DNA from: Gyrodactylus bullatarudis
Lineage: Eukaryota; Platyhelminthes; Monogenea; Gyrodactylidea; Gyrodactylidae
Assembly (NCBI GenBank): GCA_012064415.1
Contig: SSNU01000051.1
Span: forward strand, 555,021 to 619,020
Reading direction: 5' to 3'
DNA length: 64,000 nt
Shown here: positions 10,518-23,000 of the stretch, piece by piece
Layout: each line of letters begins with the position of its first letter
How positions within the stretch are numbered: position 1 is the stretch's first letter
Made by a program: the position numbers and the translations under genes
Notes under the pieces: model-generated
What the model saw: the letters and a program-made list of their open reading frames with translations, nothing else
Told to the model about the DNA's origin: nothing
Databases searched by the model: none

Positions 10518-13500
10518 ATGAATAACTTGAAAAGGACATGGTCATGTGTGAGGATTTTATTCTGGAAAAACTCTATCCTACGTTCACGTTCTAAGGTGCT
10601 ATCTTTCATTGAGTTGGCATTCCCGTTCTTGATAAGCGTAATTCTAGCATGCATTCGGGGTTATAGTGTTTTGTACAAGCATGATAATTGCCAAATTCAG
10701 CCAACCTCTTTGCCGAGCATGGGCCAAATTGCTCATATGCAGTCGATATTTTGTAATTTCAATAACACCTGCTCAAAGGATGACTACGAATCGAGTTTGC
10801 CGTTCGGAGGAAACTCCAAGACAGTATCGGATTTGTTCAAACTATTTGAAAAGATTAACGTCTTTGAGTTTATCGACTCAAAGTACTACAACCGGTATAA
10901 ACCTTTGAGGGAATCAGTTAATTTGACCACTTTCAGATCAAGATTTCCCAATATTGACGATACAGCCTATGAGCAATTGTTGAATTCGATACCGAAAAAT
11001 TTCTACTTTGGACGAGTTTACTCTCGTGGCTTCTTCGCCGACTGCTCACAGATGAATATTGAGACCTTTTTGATACTTCCAGATCCTGCTGACTCAATAA
11101 TCACGTATGCTTGCTCGTTGGATTTACAAAATAAACTCTTATTCGTGGTCAGCACTCACTTCACGAACGAATTCACCATAGAAGAGGTCATGGGTTACTT
11201 TATTGATCCGATCACAGAATATTTCAATGCCAGATCAAGGGAATTTAGCTCATTATCTAAGGCTTTTGTCGACCTACGGACATCGAGTAGTGAGGAGGTT
11301 TTTCTCAAAAGTTTGAGTACAATTTCCAAGAATATCTGTAATCCTGATATGGACGGAGAGAATGATATTAGCCGTCTTTACACTGCCTATGTTGAATATA
11401 CAGCAAAAATGAACGATACATCAAAGAGTGAGTACTTGTGAAGTTGGTTAATAGTAAGTTTAAAGTAAAATAACTTATAAATCCGAATTTCTTAAGGATT
11501 TCTTGGAATTCAGATCATTTTTACTAATTAATATTCATTGATTTTCAAGTAAAAAAGAAATCGAAATTCAATGAAAATTAGGTGATGTATTAGAGCAGAC
11601 TTAGCATAAATAATTTTCTTGTCTAATTCTGATTGTTGTAAAAAACTTCTTTTGGCCACTTTCAAATCAAGGATAACTTTTTGTTCAAAGTTCAAAAAAA
11701 TGTAGTTTGATAATGTAGGAGTTATCTGGAAATCAAATCTAAGATGAATTTTCTTCTAGGCACAAAGAGCAAATTGAAAAAAAAGGGATTTCAGAATATC
11801 ATCGCTACCCCTTCATTTTGTTCCAAGTTCAAAAATACTCTGAGAACAGATGTGTTTGGAGATTACAGCAACAGGATTTTACAATATTTCTACGGAAAGG
11901 TCGTATTCCATCCAGTAACACCCTTCACTCAGGCAATAATGGAACGAGCTTCTCAAACATTCAAGGAACTCTATGATTTGGGAAGGTTACTGATCGACTT
12001 CAACGATGGTCCTCGCCAGCGAATTGAGTACAATATAAGGAACAATTTTGAGATACAGGCGTTAAGGAAATCTCTGTCCTATTGTTCCCTGTTATCGGAG
12101 TCATGTCAAAGGGCTCTTGACTTTATAAGCGTTGAAAAAAATATAAAATCAAGCAACCTGCATTACACGGACTTCCTCAACGCCTTCAGTGAAATGGCAC
12201 CAGTCTTTGGAGATTTCCTAGCAAACTGCATAGACCATTCGAATCGTTTCATAGGTGTCTCAAACAGTACCTTCTATGATGAGCTAATGAGTCCAATTTA
12301 TGTTAACCTTTTTGGTGTGAAATTTGACACTTTGCCAAACCCTGGGTCCAAGTATACAGTTCCAAATATTCCCAAATTGAACAGTCCCCAGTTTACAATA
12401 ACGTATAGCTATAACCCATCTAAGATTGATACCACGACCAGTTTCAAAGTCCTTGACGAAATCTGGAGTTTGGCGCCGAGACGTGATCCAGAAGATTCTG
12501 CTAAATATCTCACATCAGGCCTTTTAGATCTGCAGACTCTTATTGATCGTTCGATAATTTCAATTTTAACAGGTAAAACTTCAGTTAATGACGTCTCCGA
12601 GCCGACATACAAGGAAATCCTAGAGGACTACTATCTCCCTGCTGAACTCAAGTTTATGCCTACTCAGTGTTATGTTCAAGTGGATGTAGCTGGACAATTA
12701 TTGAATATTTTACCCCTATTAACCGTATTGTCATGGATTTTCTATGTTATAAATCTTGTGAGAAATATCGTTTCAGAGAAACAAACCGGTCTCAAGGAGT
12801 ATACCCGAATTATGGGTGTATCCAACGGTGTCCATCAGATAAGCTGGATATTGATATTTCTAATCTCGGCTCTCATAATATCGTTTATTATCGCAATCAT
12901 CTTTCTCATTGGCGGTATTATAACTGGAAGTGCCTTCTTCCTCATGTACTACGTCAATTTGGCGTATGGACTGGCGATTTGTTTCCAAATGCTCTTCTTA
13001 TCAAACTTTTTCACAACCAGCAATATATCCTCGATTGTGTTGGGCATATTGTACTTTTTCCTGTTCATACCATTTCCAGTGATGGAGAGAAATCCCGAGC
13101 CCAACTTGGCCCTGGCCATATTGGCCTTTCTCCTACCCCAGATTGCCTACTCTTACACTCTGAGATGGATGTTAAAGTTTGAGAATGTGAGGAAACCCTT
13201 GACCTTTTATCATTTACGTGACCGGATGATGTTGAATTCATCCTTGGAGATTGTCTACACTATCCTGATGCTACATATGGATATAATTATCTATGGTCTT
13301 CTCCATTGGTACTTTCAGGAACTATTTCCCGGTCCCTATGGAGTCGGTCGACCGTTTTATTTTCCCTTTCAGCCATCCTATTGGTTAGAGAGGAAGATTA
13401 AATTCGAAAATGAAAAAATCTATTCCGGCTCTGACGTCTATGTTTACCCTGAACATCGGATTATGAACGATGAACATCGTTACTTTGAGCCGGGCAAAAA

Positions 13501-16500
13501 TCCCAACGTCAATGTTGGCGTTAAACTCAGGAATTTAACCAAAATCTATGATAAAAAGAAATTGCCAGTGGTTGATAATTTGTGTCTAGACTTTTATCGG
13601 AATCAGATAACAGCCCTCTTGGGACATAACGGGGCTGGAAAGACGACGACATTGTCCATTCTAACTGGCCTAGTTAAGCCGTCATCTGGTGAAGCCTACC
13701 TTGAAGGTTATAATATTGCTCAAAATCCCGATCTAGTGAGACAAAACTTGGGTTTTTGCCCTCAGCACAATATTCTGGTGCAAAACCTTACTGTCTACGA
13801 ACATATTATCCTCTTTGGGACAATCAAAGGTCTCACCTATACCGAGTGTGTCTTAGAAGCGGATCGCTTCCTAAAACTGCTCAACTTTCAAGATAAAAAG
13901 CATGAAAAGACTAAGAACTTATCAGGCGGCCAGAAACGTAAACTAGTCGTATGCTTTGCCTTCCTGGGAAGGTCAGGCGTTGTCATTCTAGACGAGCCAA
14001 CAGCTGGTGTTGATCCCTCTTCCCGACGTCTCATCTGGGAAATGATAATCAGCCTGAAATTTAATCGTACAATCATTCTGACTACTCATCATATGGACGA
14101 AGCTGAAATATTGAGTGATCGTATTGTAGTCATAGCTGAGGGCAACCTTCAGACTATCGGCTCTCCAATTTACCTCAAGACGAAATATCATGATGGTTAC
14201 AAGTTTATCTTTAAACGTGACCCCCTATTCATTCAGAATAACATTGATGAAGACATTGACATGTCCTCAAAAGAATTTATCAGGGCTCTCACCAACGTTC
14301 ATAATGACGTGTCTGTAAGAGAAAGTACATCCGATCAGATTATGATCAAAGTGCCCATGAGAGATGAAAAGGAAGATATCCAAAGAATTATCAAGCTTAT
14401 TGAATTTCTTGAAGATGACGACGGTGGACTAATGCATAAATTCGGCTATTCGGATTTTTTCATGTCCGATTTCACTTTGGAGGATGTCTTCCTTAAGGTG
14501 GCCAGGGATCCTAGCTTCAAAGTGGAAACTAGCCGGGAAACATGGCTCCAGCGTATTCTTAAAAAGTTGAAAATCTATAAATTTGACGATTCCGACAGCT
14601 CTTCCAGTCAGAATGAGTACATTGAAATTGTTCACGACTATTCTCTGATTAAAGGACCCCATCATTACTGGCGTCAGTTTTATATCATGATTTATCGACG
14701 TTTCATGTACTTTTTGCGGAATAAAAAGGGTTGGCTCATTGAAATTATCATGCCGGTTTTGTTGGTATTGTTCGCGTTGTTGTTGGAACGTTTCATACAA
14801 ACAACAAAGATTCAGCCAAGGATGAATCTAAACGAATGGCAGATGAACCGAGAACGGGTCATCCCAGAGATGAATTCCTTCTTTGCTAACGAATTCGAAG
14901 GCAAAGAGGACATTTACTTACAGAATGCTAGCCAAGAGATCATTAATGCCCAGAGGAACCTGTCGAAATTCTACAAGGAACATGTAACCTCCCAGTATGG
15001 CTGGTCGGGCTCAAAATGTTTCCAAACAGCCCTGGGTAGTCAGTTTGAACCAGAGAACCTTGATTATTGCTTTGAGGACATGCCAGATAATAATTTCAGA
15101 ATTATCAACAAGTTAGGTTCTGAAATGATGGATTTACTCAATAGGACATGCCAATGTTCCCCAAATGGGGATTCGTCATGTTCCCATGACTTTGATATGC
15201 TGTCATATCTGCCCAGTGTCATTAGACCTTCCCTTGATCGAATTTATGATTTTTCCGGCTTCAACGTCGATAATATGCTCATGAAGATGTCTCGTAATGA
15301 ATTGGTGAGTATTTTTGGCGGTATCGAGTTTAAATTCGAGACAAACGTCAATCAGACAGTCCAGTTCAAGGAGTTTCTCGGAAAGAAGAAAAACAATATT
15401 TTCTACGATGTTATGGGCTACCTCAGTGCCCAGCGAAACAAGACAAATGACAGCTATTGGCATGAACTGGGTGATTCCTTCAGGAAGATGCTTCCGCCAA
15501 CCTCTTGGATTCGCATCCATTTCAATAACAAAGGCTATACAGCTAGTCCATCGTACTTGAGTAAGCTGCATAATTTACAATTAAGGGCTTTCATTAATCC
15601 TGACAAGGCCCTATCAGAAGATTTTCCTGTCTCAAACTTTACCACCAACGCCAAAGACCTTTTCAACATTGTCAATTACATGAAACCAATGGATTCCTTA
15701 AAAGACAGGAAAAACACGTCAGCTGCCATCTATCTTGAGTTAACACTGGTCATATTTCTTATCGTGGCTCTTTCCTTTCTACCGGCAAATTTCGTCGTAT
15801 TTCTCATTAAGGAAAGACGATCGTATACAAAACAATTACAGATCATTTCAGGCTTGAATAGAAACATTTACTGGCTGGCCACATTGGTCTGGGACTGTAT
15901 CAATTATGGGATAACTATTGGTATCATAATTATCCTATTCTTTGCCCTAGACAAGGTGGCTTATATAAACATTAATAATGTTGGCGCCTTCATTTTGATC
16001 TTGTTGCTTTATGGACCTGCAGTTATCCTGTTGACATATCCAGCCACCTTTATATTCAAGTCCAGTAGCACTGCTTTTATCATCATGTTGGCGTTCAACC
16101 TTACGATCGGCTCAATTTGTACAATTATCACGTTTATATTGGATACGATGGGCGAGACGAATACAACAATTGCTGATCGAAATGAAACACTAAAGAATTT
16201 CTTCTTAATCTTCCCACAATTCTGTATGGGTCGGGGCATTTTGAATTTGGCCAGACGATATTTCCTCTCGGTTTATATCGAGATGAAGACATCCCTTACG
16301 ATCGATGAGTCTGGCAAGTATCTCATTGCCCTTGGCGTGCATATAATCCTATTCGGTGGACTTTTGATATTTATTGAGAATAACTTTTTCAAAGATAGAA
16401 TCAACGGATTCCTTGAGAGAAACTCTAAGAAATATCGGGATTATCGGCAGAAACAGATCAATAGGTTTGCTCCAGTCCTGATGAATAAAGAAGTCACCCA

Positions 16501-19005
16501 GGAAGCCGATCGAGTGGCTGAAGTGAGTTTTATTTGTTCATATATATATAATACAAAAATCAATAGATAGAATAATTAGAGAACCATGGTGATCGTTTAC
16601 TATGAAAATTTCTGATTGGGGATTTCTGAAAAATTCAGAAATTTATCAATAAGAAAAAAAATACCTGAGGATCGAAAATTATTGGTTTTTATGGCAGATA
16701 TTAGGATTTTAATCGATAAAATACATTTTCTAGGATTACATCAACGGTCACAAATAGGAATCGAGTAAGGTTTCTGAAGGTTCTCCCCACTTTTAAGATT
16801 GAATTTTAGGTTTAATTTCAACTTGATTCTGATTGGTCGGGAGGAAAAAGTACTTCAAGAAATTCGAGAAAGCTAAATACTAATTCAGCAGATGTTTTCT
16901 CTGCTGCAATAAAGATTGATCTTATCAACTTCACGTCTGTTCCCACTTATTACTTGCCTGATCAATAGAATTGTACGTCTATTCGTATTTATTTAAAAAT
17001 GGATATACATTGATAGAATAAATAAATCTAGTCTATAGATGGGTTTCCTCACTTTGAATTCCCTATCGATTCATGGGGAAAAACTGTTTGTATTTGGATA
17101 GCTTATCGATCGGAAAGACAATTTACGATAATGTTGCTAATGTCAACAAAAGTATTTGTCTGAAATTCTAAAAGTTTCTCCCCTCCTTTCGAATGAACAG
17201 CATTTGCCTTTTAATCCATAGTCATTAGTCTGGAATCAAGATTAACCGATTAAGACCCAGCGGGTCATATACAGGACAGGTAACTTTCTCAAACCAAAAT
17301 TATATTTGAAAGAATGCTAGAAAATTTAAAGAAGGTTTTTTTGAAAATCCCCCCAAAAAAAATTAAAATTTAACATGTTTCATCTTAGCTTTTCAACCAA
17401 GGCAACAGTCACAACACCAATGTCCTAACCGTATTTAATTTATACAAAAAGTTTGCCAAGAAGAAGGTCCCCTCAGTGAACCAATTGTCGTTTGCTGTAT
17501 CACAGGGTGAATGTTTCGGCCTTTTGGGCATGAACGGAGCTGGAAAAACGTCCACCTTCAAGATGATCACGTCAATTATGTCAATGACATCTGGTAAATT
17601 TATATATCCTACATCTATATCCTTTTGAAATTGATTTATGATTTTTACAAAATTCTCCATTTTTTTCACCAAGAAATCGAATTTGATCACATTAACTACA
17701 GGTTTGGTTCTATAGAGAGAATTAGTGTCTGGCCTTTATTGGCATTCTACTACATTTTAATCTGGGCCATCTTATGTTTTTCCTTCAGATGATTAATTAT
17801 ACTTTAGATTAATTGGCCATCTTTAATTCCTACTATAAAAAACATTGCTACTATTTAACCAGTTAAGAACCCTCTCATCTTTATCTACAGTAGGCTAAAA
17901 TTTTATTTTTACCCACCAATGTTCCATACTCTTATCAAAGTTATCGAAGTGAAGAAATTACGTCACGGGTTATTATCACCATTTCATGGAAAATTCTTTG
18001 AATTCAAGCTTTCGTTAGACGTTTCCACATTTTTGCTGGATGTTAAATAAAAACTTCTAAAAACTTTTTCACATAGGAGAAATATCTGTCAACGGCTGCA
18101 ATATCAAAACAGACCTTCAGGGCGTTATCGATTCCATCAGTTATTGTCCCCAATTCGATGCAATTCATTCACATTTGACGTGTCGCGAGAATCTGAAACT
18201 CTTTGGCATCCTCCGCGGTATACCCCGTGGTCACCTGAAGCAGATAGTCGACCAGACCCTGAAGAAAATCGGCCTAAACGCATATGCCAATACGATGTCG
18301 TCCAAATTGTCCGGCGGCAATCGAAGGAAATTATCCACCGCTGTTGCCCTAATGCGTGATCCTAAACTGATTTTACTTGATGAACCGACGACTGGCATGG
18401 ATCCAGTAGCCAAAAGACTGATTTGGAAACAAATTCGAGATCTGATTTGTAACAGAAGATCGGTCGTACTTACTTCCCATTCGATGGAGGAATGTGAAAC
18501 TTTGTGTAATCGTCTTGGTGTCATGGCAAAGGGTTTGTTCAAATTTAGGATAAAAATAATACTAATTAACATTAAAATTTATTATGTTGCTACTACTATA
18601 AAGTAGATGGATGATTTCTCTTATAAATACTGATTTTAAATTAAACTTTTATTATAATTAGGACAGTTCAAGAATATTGGAACAGTCAACCAAATCAAGA
18701 ATAGCTACAGTACTGGATATTTTGTTGATATTCGGCTTAATCCAGATGAAAACAAAGTGGACTTTGATAAGGAGCTTGCATTAATTTTTTCCACGTCGCT
18801 CTACAACGAAGTTGAACACCACATGAACTTTATAAAAATTCAATTCGACCGAAATGAACAAGTCAAGAAAATTTTCTACGGCATGGAGAAGCTAAAGATG
18901 GATAATTTCGTCATTACCTATTCGGTTTATCAGCCTACATTGGACGATGCCTTCTACAATTTAACCAGAGAAGAACTTGCCAATGATGAAGAAGTGTCTT
19001 ACTAG
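10518..19005 (+). CDS. ABCA-type full lipid transporter (ABC subfamily A)
   Basis: Five exons: 10518-11427, 11760-16522, 17389-17593, 18077-18532 and 18662-19005 (TAG). All phases agree and give 2225 residues, close to human ABCA1. The start is the first ATG of an open exon and is followed by ILFWKN and a transmembrane helix ([15 protein letters not shown]), the family's usual N-terminus. A large extracellular loop and six-helix domain follow. NBD1 (about residues 920-1130) has Walker [12 protein letters not shown]-loop CPQHN, signature LSGGQKRKL, Walker [14 protein letters not shown] and H-loop [10 protein letters not shown] second membrane half ([20 protein letters not shown]) comes next. 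NBD2 (about 1910-2120) has [37 protein letters not shown] and TSHSMEECE. All catalytic residues are present, so it is probably active in exporting or flipping lipids at the plasma membrane or in lysosome-related organelles. The exact ABCA subgroup cannot be assigned. Confidence 0.95.
11480..11710. repeat. Internal fragment of FB1-type foldback repeat in ABCA intron 1
   Basis: Blocks such as TTCATTGATTTTCAAGTAAA, ATTTTCTTGTCTAATTCTGA and TTCAAAGTTCAAAAAAATG match internal parts of the foldback copies at 4821-5318 and 47974-48718. The terminal arms are missing. It occupies nearly all of the 332-nt intron 11428-11759. Confidence 0.55.
16523..18076 (+). other. ABCA introns 2 and 3
   Basis: Intron 16523-17388 holds no recognisable gene. 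Intron 17594-18076 contains near 17625-17690 the words TTTATGATTTTTACAAAATT and AAGAAATCGAATTTGATCA. These are one arm of the FB1 foldback family (compare 47985-48050), here as a solo arm. Confidence 0.55.
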
Positions 19006-20029
19006 CTTTTGTGATAAAATGAAAATTATTTTATAACAGAACAGATGAGAAATATTTTGAAACGAATCTTTTGACTAATGAAAAAACATGAATTATTTTT
19101 GAAAAAAAGACTTATTTCTTACTGGTAAAACTGATTAGCATGAAAATATAAGATTCCTGAATCTTTTACCATAATTACGAGTGATTTGATAGATTTTGGG
19201 CTTTTCTAACTGAAAAATAAGAATTTAATTACAATTCTTAGTATTTGCGAATTAGAATTGACACAATATAAAACAAATTTTTATTCTGGTTCTTATTTGT
19301 TGTTCAGCGAAATCATTTTTGCACAAATTCAAATTAAAAATGTGCACCACTTAATCTGTGAATAACCTTTGACAGTGATTAAAAAGCAAACAGAAATGAT
19401 TCGGATATGATATCGATATATGTACGTTCGTGTTATTCATATTTTATAAATCATTTCCATCGAGTATTCTGTTTTGAAAAATTCAAATTTACTCGGTCGC
19501 ATGCTCCTTTACTTTAGCCTACTTGGTTATAATAGAATACCATCCTCTTTTACTTTTTCTCAATTCTCTCTATTACTTTTCTACTCTGAGTATTTAGTGT
19601 TCATTACTAAATCTCTATTTGAAAAGATATCTATATGTTTTTTTCTTCAATTGACCATAGTTATCTGAATAAGTTATTGAATTCACAGTAATATACGGTA
19701 TATAATATCTTTTTAAACTGAAAAAATAAGCCTTTACAGTTTTTTTCGAATACCAACACAACATAATCTTGATTCATTTATGATCTGCAAATCAAATGTA
19801 TACATTTATATTCTCTACTCAATAATAATTAACTTTTTCAACTTCTCTACAGTTAGAAAAGAAGGCTTTCGTTGATGCTGTTGATTTTGTTGTTTTTTTT
19901 GATTTATTCTGCGTCATTTCTGCATAGTTTAATCTTTCTCTTTTCACTTTATGTAGAAAATATATTAAAACATTCGTTTGTTAAGAAGAAGAAAAAACTC
20001 TTCTTCACTACAACACAGAGTTTGACAAT
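19006..20029. other. Intergenic region between ABCA and nuclear receptor genes
   Basis: About 1 kb, very AT-rich. It must include the ABCA 3' UTR and the receptor promoter and 5' UTR. I see no coding signal, tRNA or clear transposon end. Confidence 0.55.
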
Positions 20030-23000
20030 ATGAATAAAACCTCTGTTAATGGGACTCAGTTGCCCTATCATCATAATCCACATCACCACAATTACAATAC
20101 GTCAGATATCCAACATTCTTCACTGTTACAACAAAATGGCCTTCATCCCCATCATAACAACACCATACATAATCCACATGGAAACATTCAACATTTACAG
20201 CAAAACTATGAGCAGTTGAATATCGTCACTAATCCCAATTTGGAATTTATTGGCCAGAGATCGACAGATGTCCTCGGCCAGGATAACAGTAATCCTGGGC
20301 ATTATCTTGGCAATGTTTACGATTTTTTTCCAGATAAAAAAGCCTATCATGAAACAGATTTGGCCTACTCCCAGCAAAACTTTTCCTCGGCCAACTTTTA
20401 CTCCCTAAATCAACAAAGTTTGGATGCCAATTTATTGGATTACTCCTCAGATCACCAGGGATCAGATAGACACTTTTCAGGACCTTCGGTATCTGGAGGG
20501 AGTAGTAGTCTTGAATCTGGGTCAGTTCTCAACGTCTTTACGCCAAATAATAACAACGGATCCTTTATTGATGAAGAAAACGACATTAATGATTCAAAAA
20601 ATGCTGTTATCTCGACAATCTACACTAACAATAACAATAATAGCGCCAAAGTTATCAAACAAGAAATGCATAGTCCCAATATCTACACTTCCACAGGCAC
20701 AACAACTCCTAATTCTTCTAGCCTTGAGAGTTCATTATTACTATACAGTCAGACGATTGGCTATGATCACCAGCAACAACAGCAGCAGCAGCATTCGTCC
20801 GGCTATCAACAGCCGTTTGAACAGGTCTCTCCAAATATTAAACATGAAGTTCGGCAAACAAAGAATATTATTCCGAATTTTACAAGTCCAGAGTCGGCCT
20901 TTTATCAGTACCAGAATCGAATGGAAGCCCAATTGTGTCAGGTATGCGGAGAGTCTGCGGCTGGCTTCCATCATGGCGCCTATGTCTGTGAAGCGTGCAA
21001 AGTGAGTCTTTTTTTAATAACATAAAAAAATTTCTCCCTTTTTCATCAATGTCCACATTTAAAATTTGAGTTTTTCCATTTTTTTGGAACTTTGGGTTGA
21101 AAATTTTTGTGTGAAAGGAATCAAATTTTATCAATCGGGACAAAGAAACCAATTATCACTTTTAAATTATTGAAAGAACTGTTAATTTCACACTTTATTA
21201 CAATTTCAAAAAGTTAAAATTGTCGAAAAATATCAATTTTTGAGTACAACGATTAGTTTGGATAGTAAGGCGCAGGTTGCTTTGATATATTACACGAGGG
21301 GATGTTCTTTTAGACTAATTTAAATCTGGTTTGGAGAGGGAGAATATTTTTGAGTTATTGAGTTGAATATTTCCTGTTACTCCTTGTATTGAGGTGAGTA
21401 CGTTAATTAGGGTGAATGAAATTATTGTAAAGAATCAAAGAGCCTGAGATTCTTCTCAGCCGGATTGGAGAGACCAAGGATAAGGGCTGCTGCGTAATCG
21501 AATCTTGTGAGAATAAAGCTTGTTATAAATCTCGTAGCAACCTTTAAGATTTCACGAGGACATTCAGGTGAGGCTTTATTGAGAGTTTTTCGTCATAAAA
21601 AAGCCCAAGATCCTCAATTTATCAACGACCATTTTTGCTTCCCTTGTCTATTGGTGATCAGGGAAATTAACATTTGATTCCTTTCACACCTCAAATCGAC
21701 AAAAATTTTCAACTCAAAGTAAAAAATGGAAATATCGGGCCAACTAGAATTTTTGCATCGGTTTCTAAAAGATTAGATTCAAAGCTCATTTTAAAGAGAA
21801 TTTTTAAACCATGTATTTCAAATTTTGCTCAGATAACCCAAATCGCAGTTGAAAATGCCGATCTTTGAATTATCGCCAACCATTTTCAATGAATTTTTCT
21901 ACTACAATCGATTAGAATTTAAATTTTGAGCCGTTTGAATGCAAATTTAAAATCGTTGAAAAAATATTTCAGAAAGTCATCTTGAATTTCGAAATTGATC
22001 TGAGGATCAAGATTAGGAATACGGCTTGGTTTTCTTCTCGTAGAACAAGAAAAGTTTAATTCTCTCTCATTTTTTTGCTAAAAGTAGTAATAATTCTTGT
22101 TGGTAGGTAAACTTGTTCTGTATATTAACTGAATTTCTGTTGGATTTTTATACCACTTTATTCTTTATATTCATTTCTACTACTCTTTTTTCTCTTTCTC
22201 ATATCCACACATTCACAATGTATTAATTATAGCAATAATAATAATAATAATTATCATCACTTTAAAGTATTCATTAAAAGTTGTATATAGATCTCTCCTC
22301 TACAAATAAATACACAAACAAATATACTTGATTGTAATATACGATGATGTTTTGAATGATGAAAAAAAATAAACTAAAATAATACTAAAAAAATACCTCC
22401 GCTTAGTCATCAACTGAGCGCTAATGATCATCATCAGCTAATTAATAAAAGTGCAAAGAAAATAAATTTATTCTCTTTAATAAAGAAAGAGAGAACTTTA
22501 ACCTTGTTAATTATCATCTAATCATTCCCTGAATCACACTGATAAAAACTTTTTTCAATCGTGTTAAAGATCAACACTCCAATGAAATCATTCAGTCTAC
22601 TATGAATTAGACAATTTCTCAATCATTATCTTGAATAAAACCGTCATCTTTTGAACTGATCTTGGATCATCTTAATTTCAACAATTTCCAAGCAGTAAAA
22701 ATATAGCAAGTAAACTTACACACGTAAATATGGACTCTTTTCTCAAATCACTATGATCATTTTAAGTCTTTTTGTCTATCAATGACCCAAAAAAATGTTA
22801 CGAAATTGTTAAATTAAGGGTTAATTGGTTCCAGTGACCCAGTAATTAGATTCTCGGCTACTCATCCTAAAAATATATACGAGTTGATGGTTTTTGTCCC
22901 AAATAAATATAAACTCGATTGGCTTTCTCTTGGTTATAAAATTCCCTACAAGAATAAAGCTTGATCTATTTCTTTTGAACTACATTTTCCAAGTTAAACT

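Noticed and set aside
12667..13182. 171-codon alternative frame inside the ABCA gene
   Set aside because: It overlaps the clearly conserved ABCA membrane-domain frame and has no domain of its own.
20424..21005. 193-codon alternative frame in receptor exon 1
   Set aside because: The main frame runs into a perfect zinc-finger domain and is the coding one. This is an overlapping by-product of Gln/Asn-rich sequence.
22232..22255. AAT microsatellite as a regulatory element
   Set aside because: It is a plain short tandem repeat in AT-rich sequence and gives no evidence of function.
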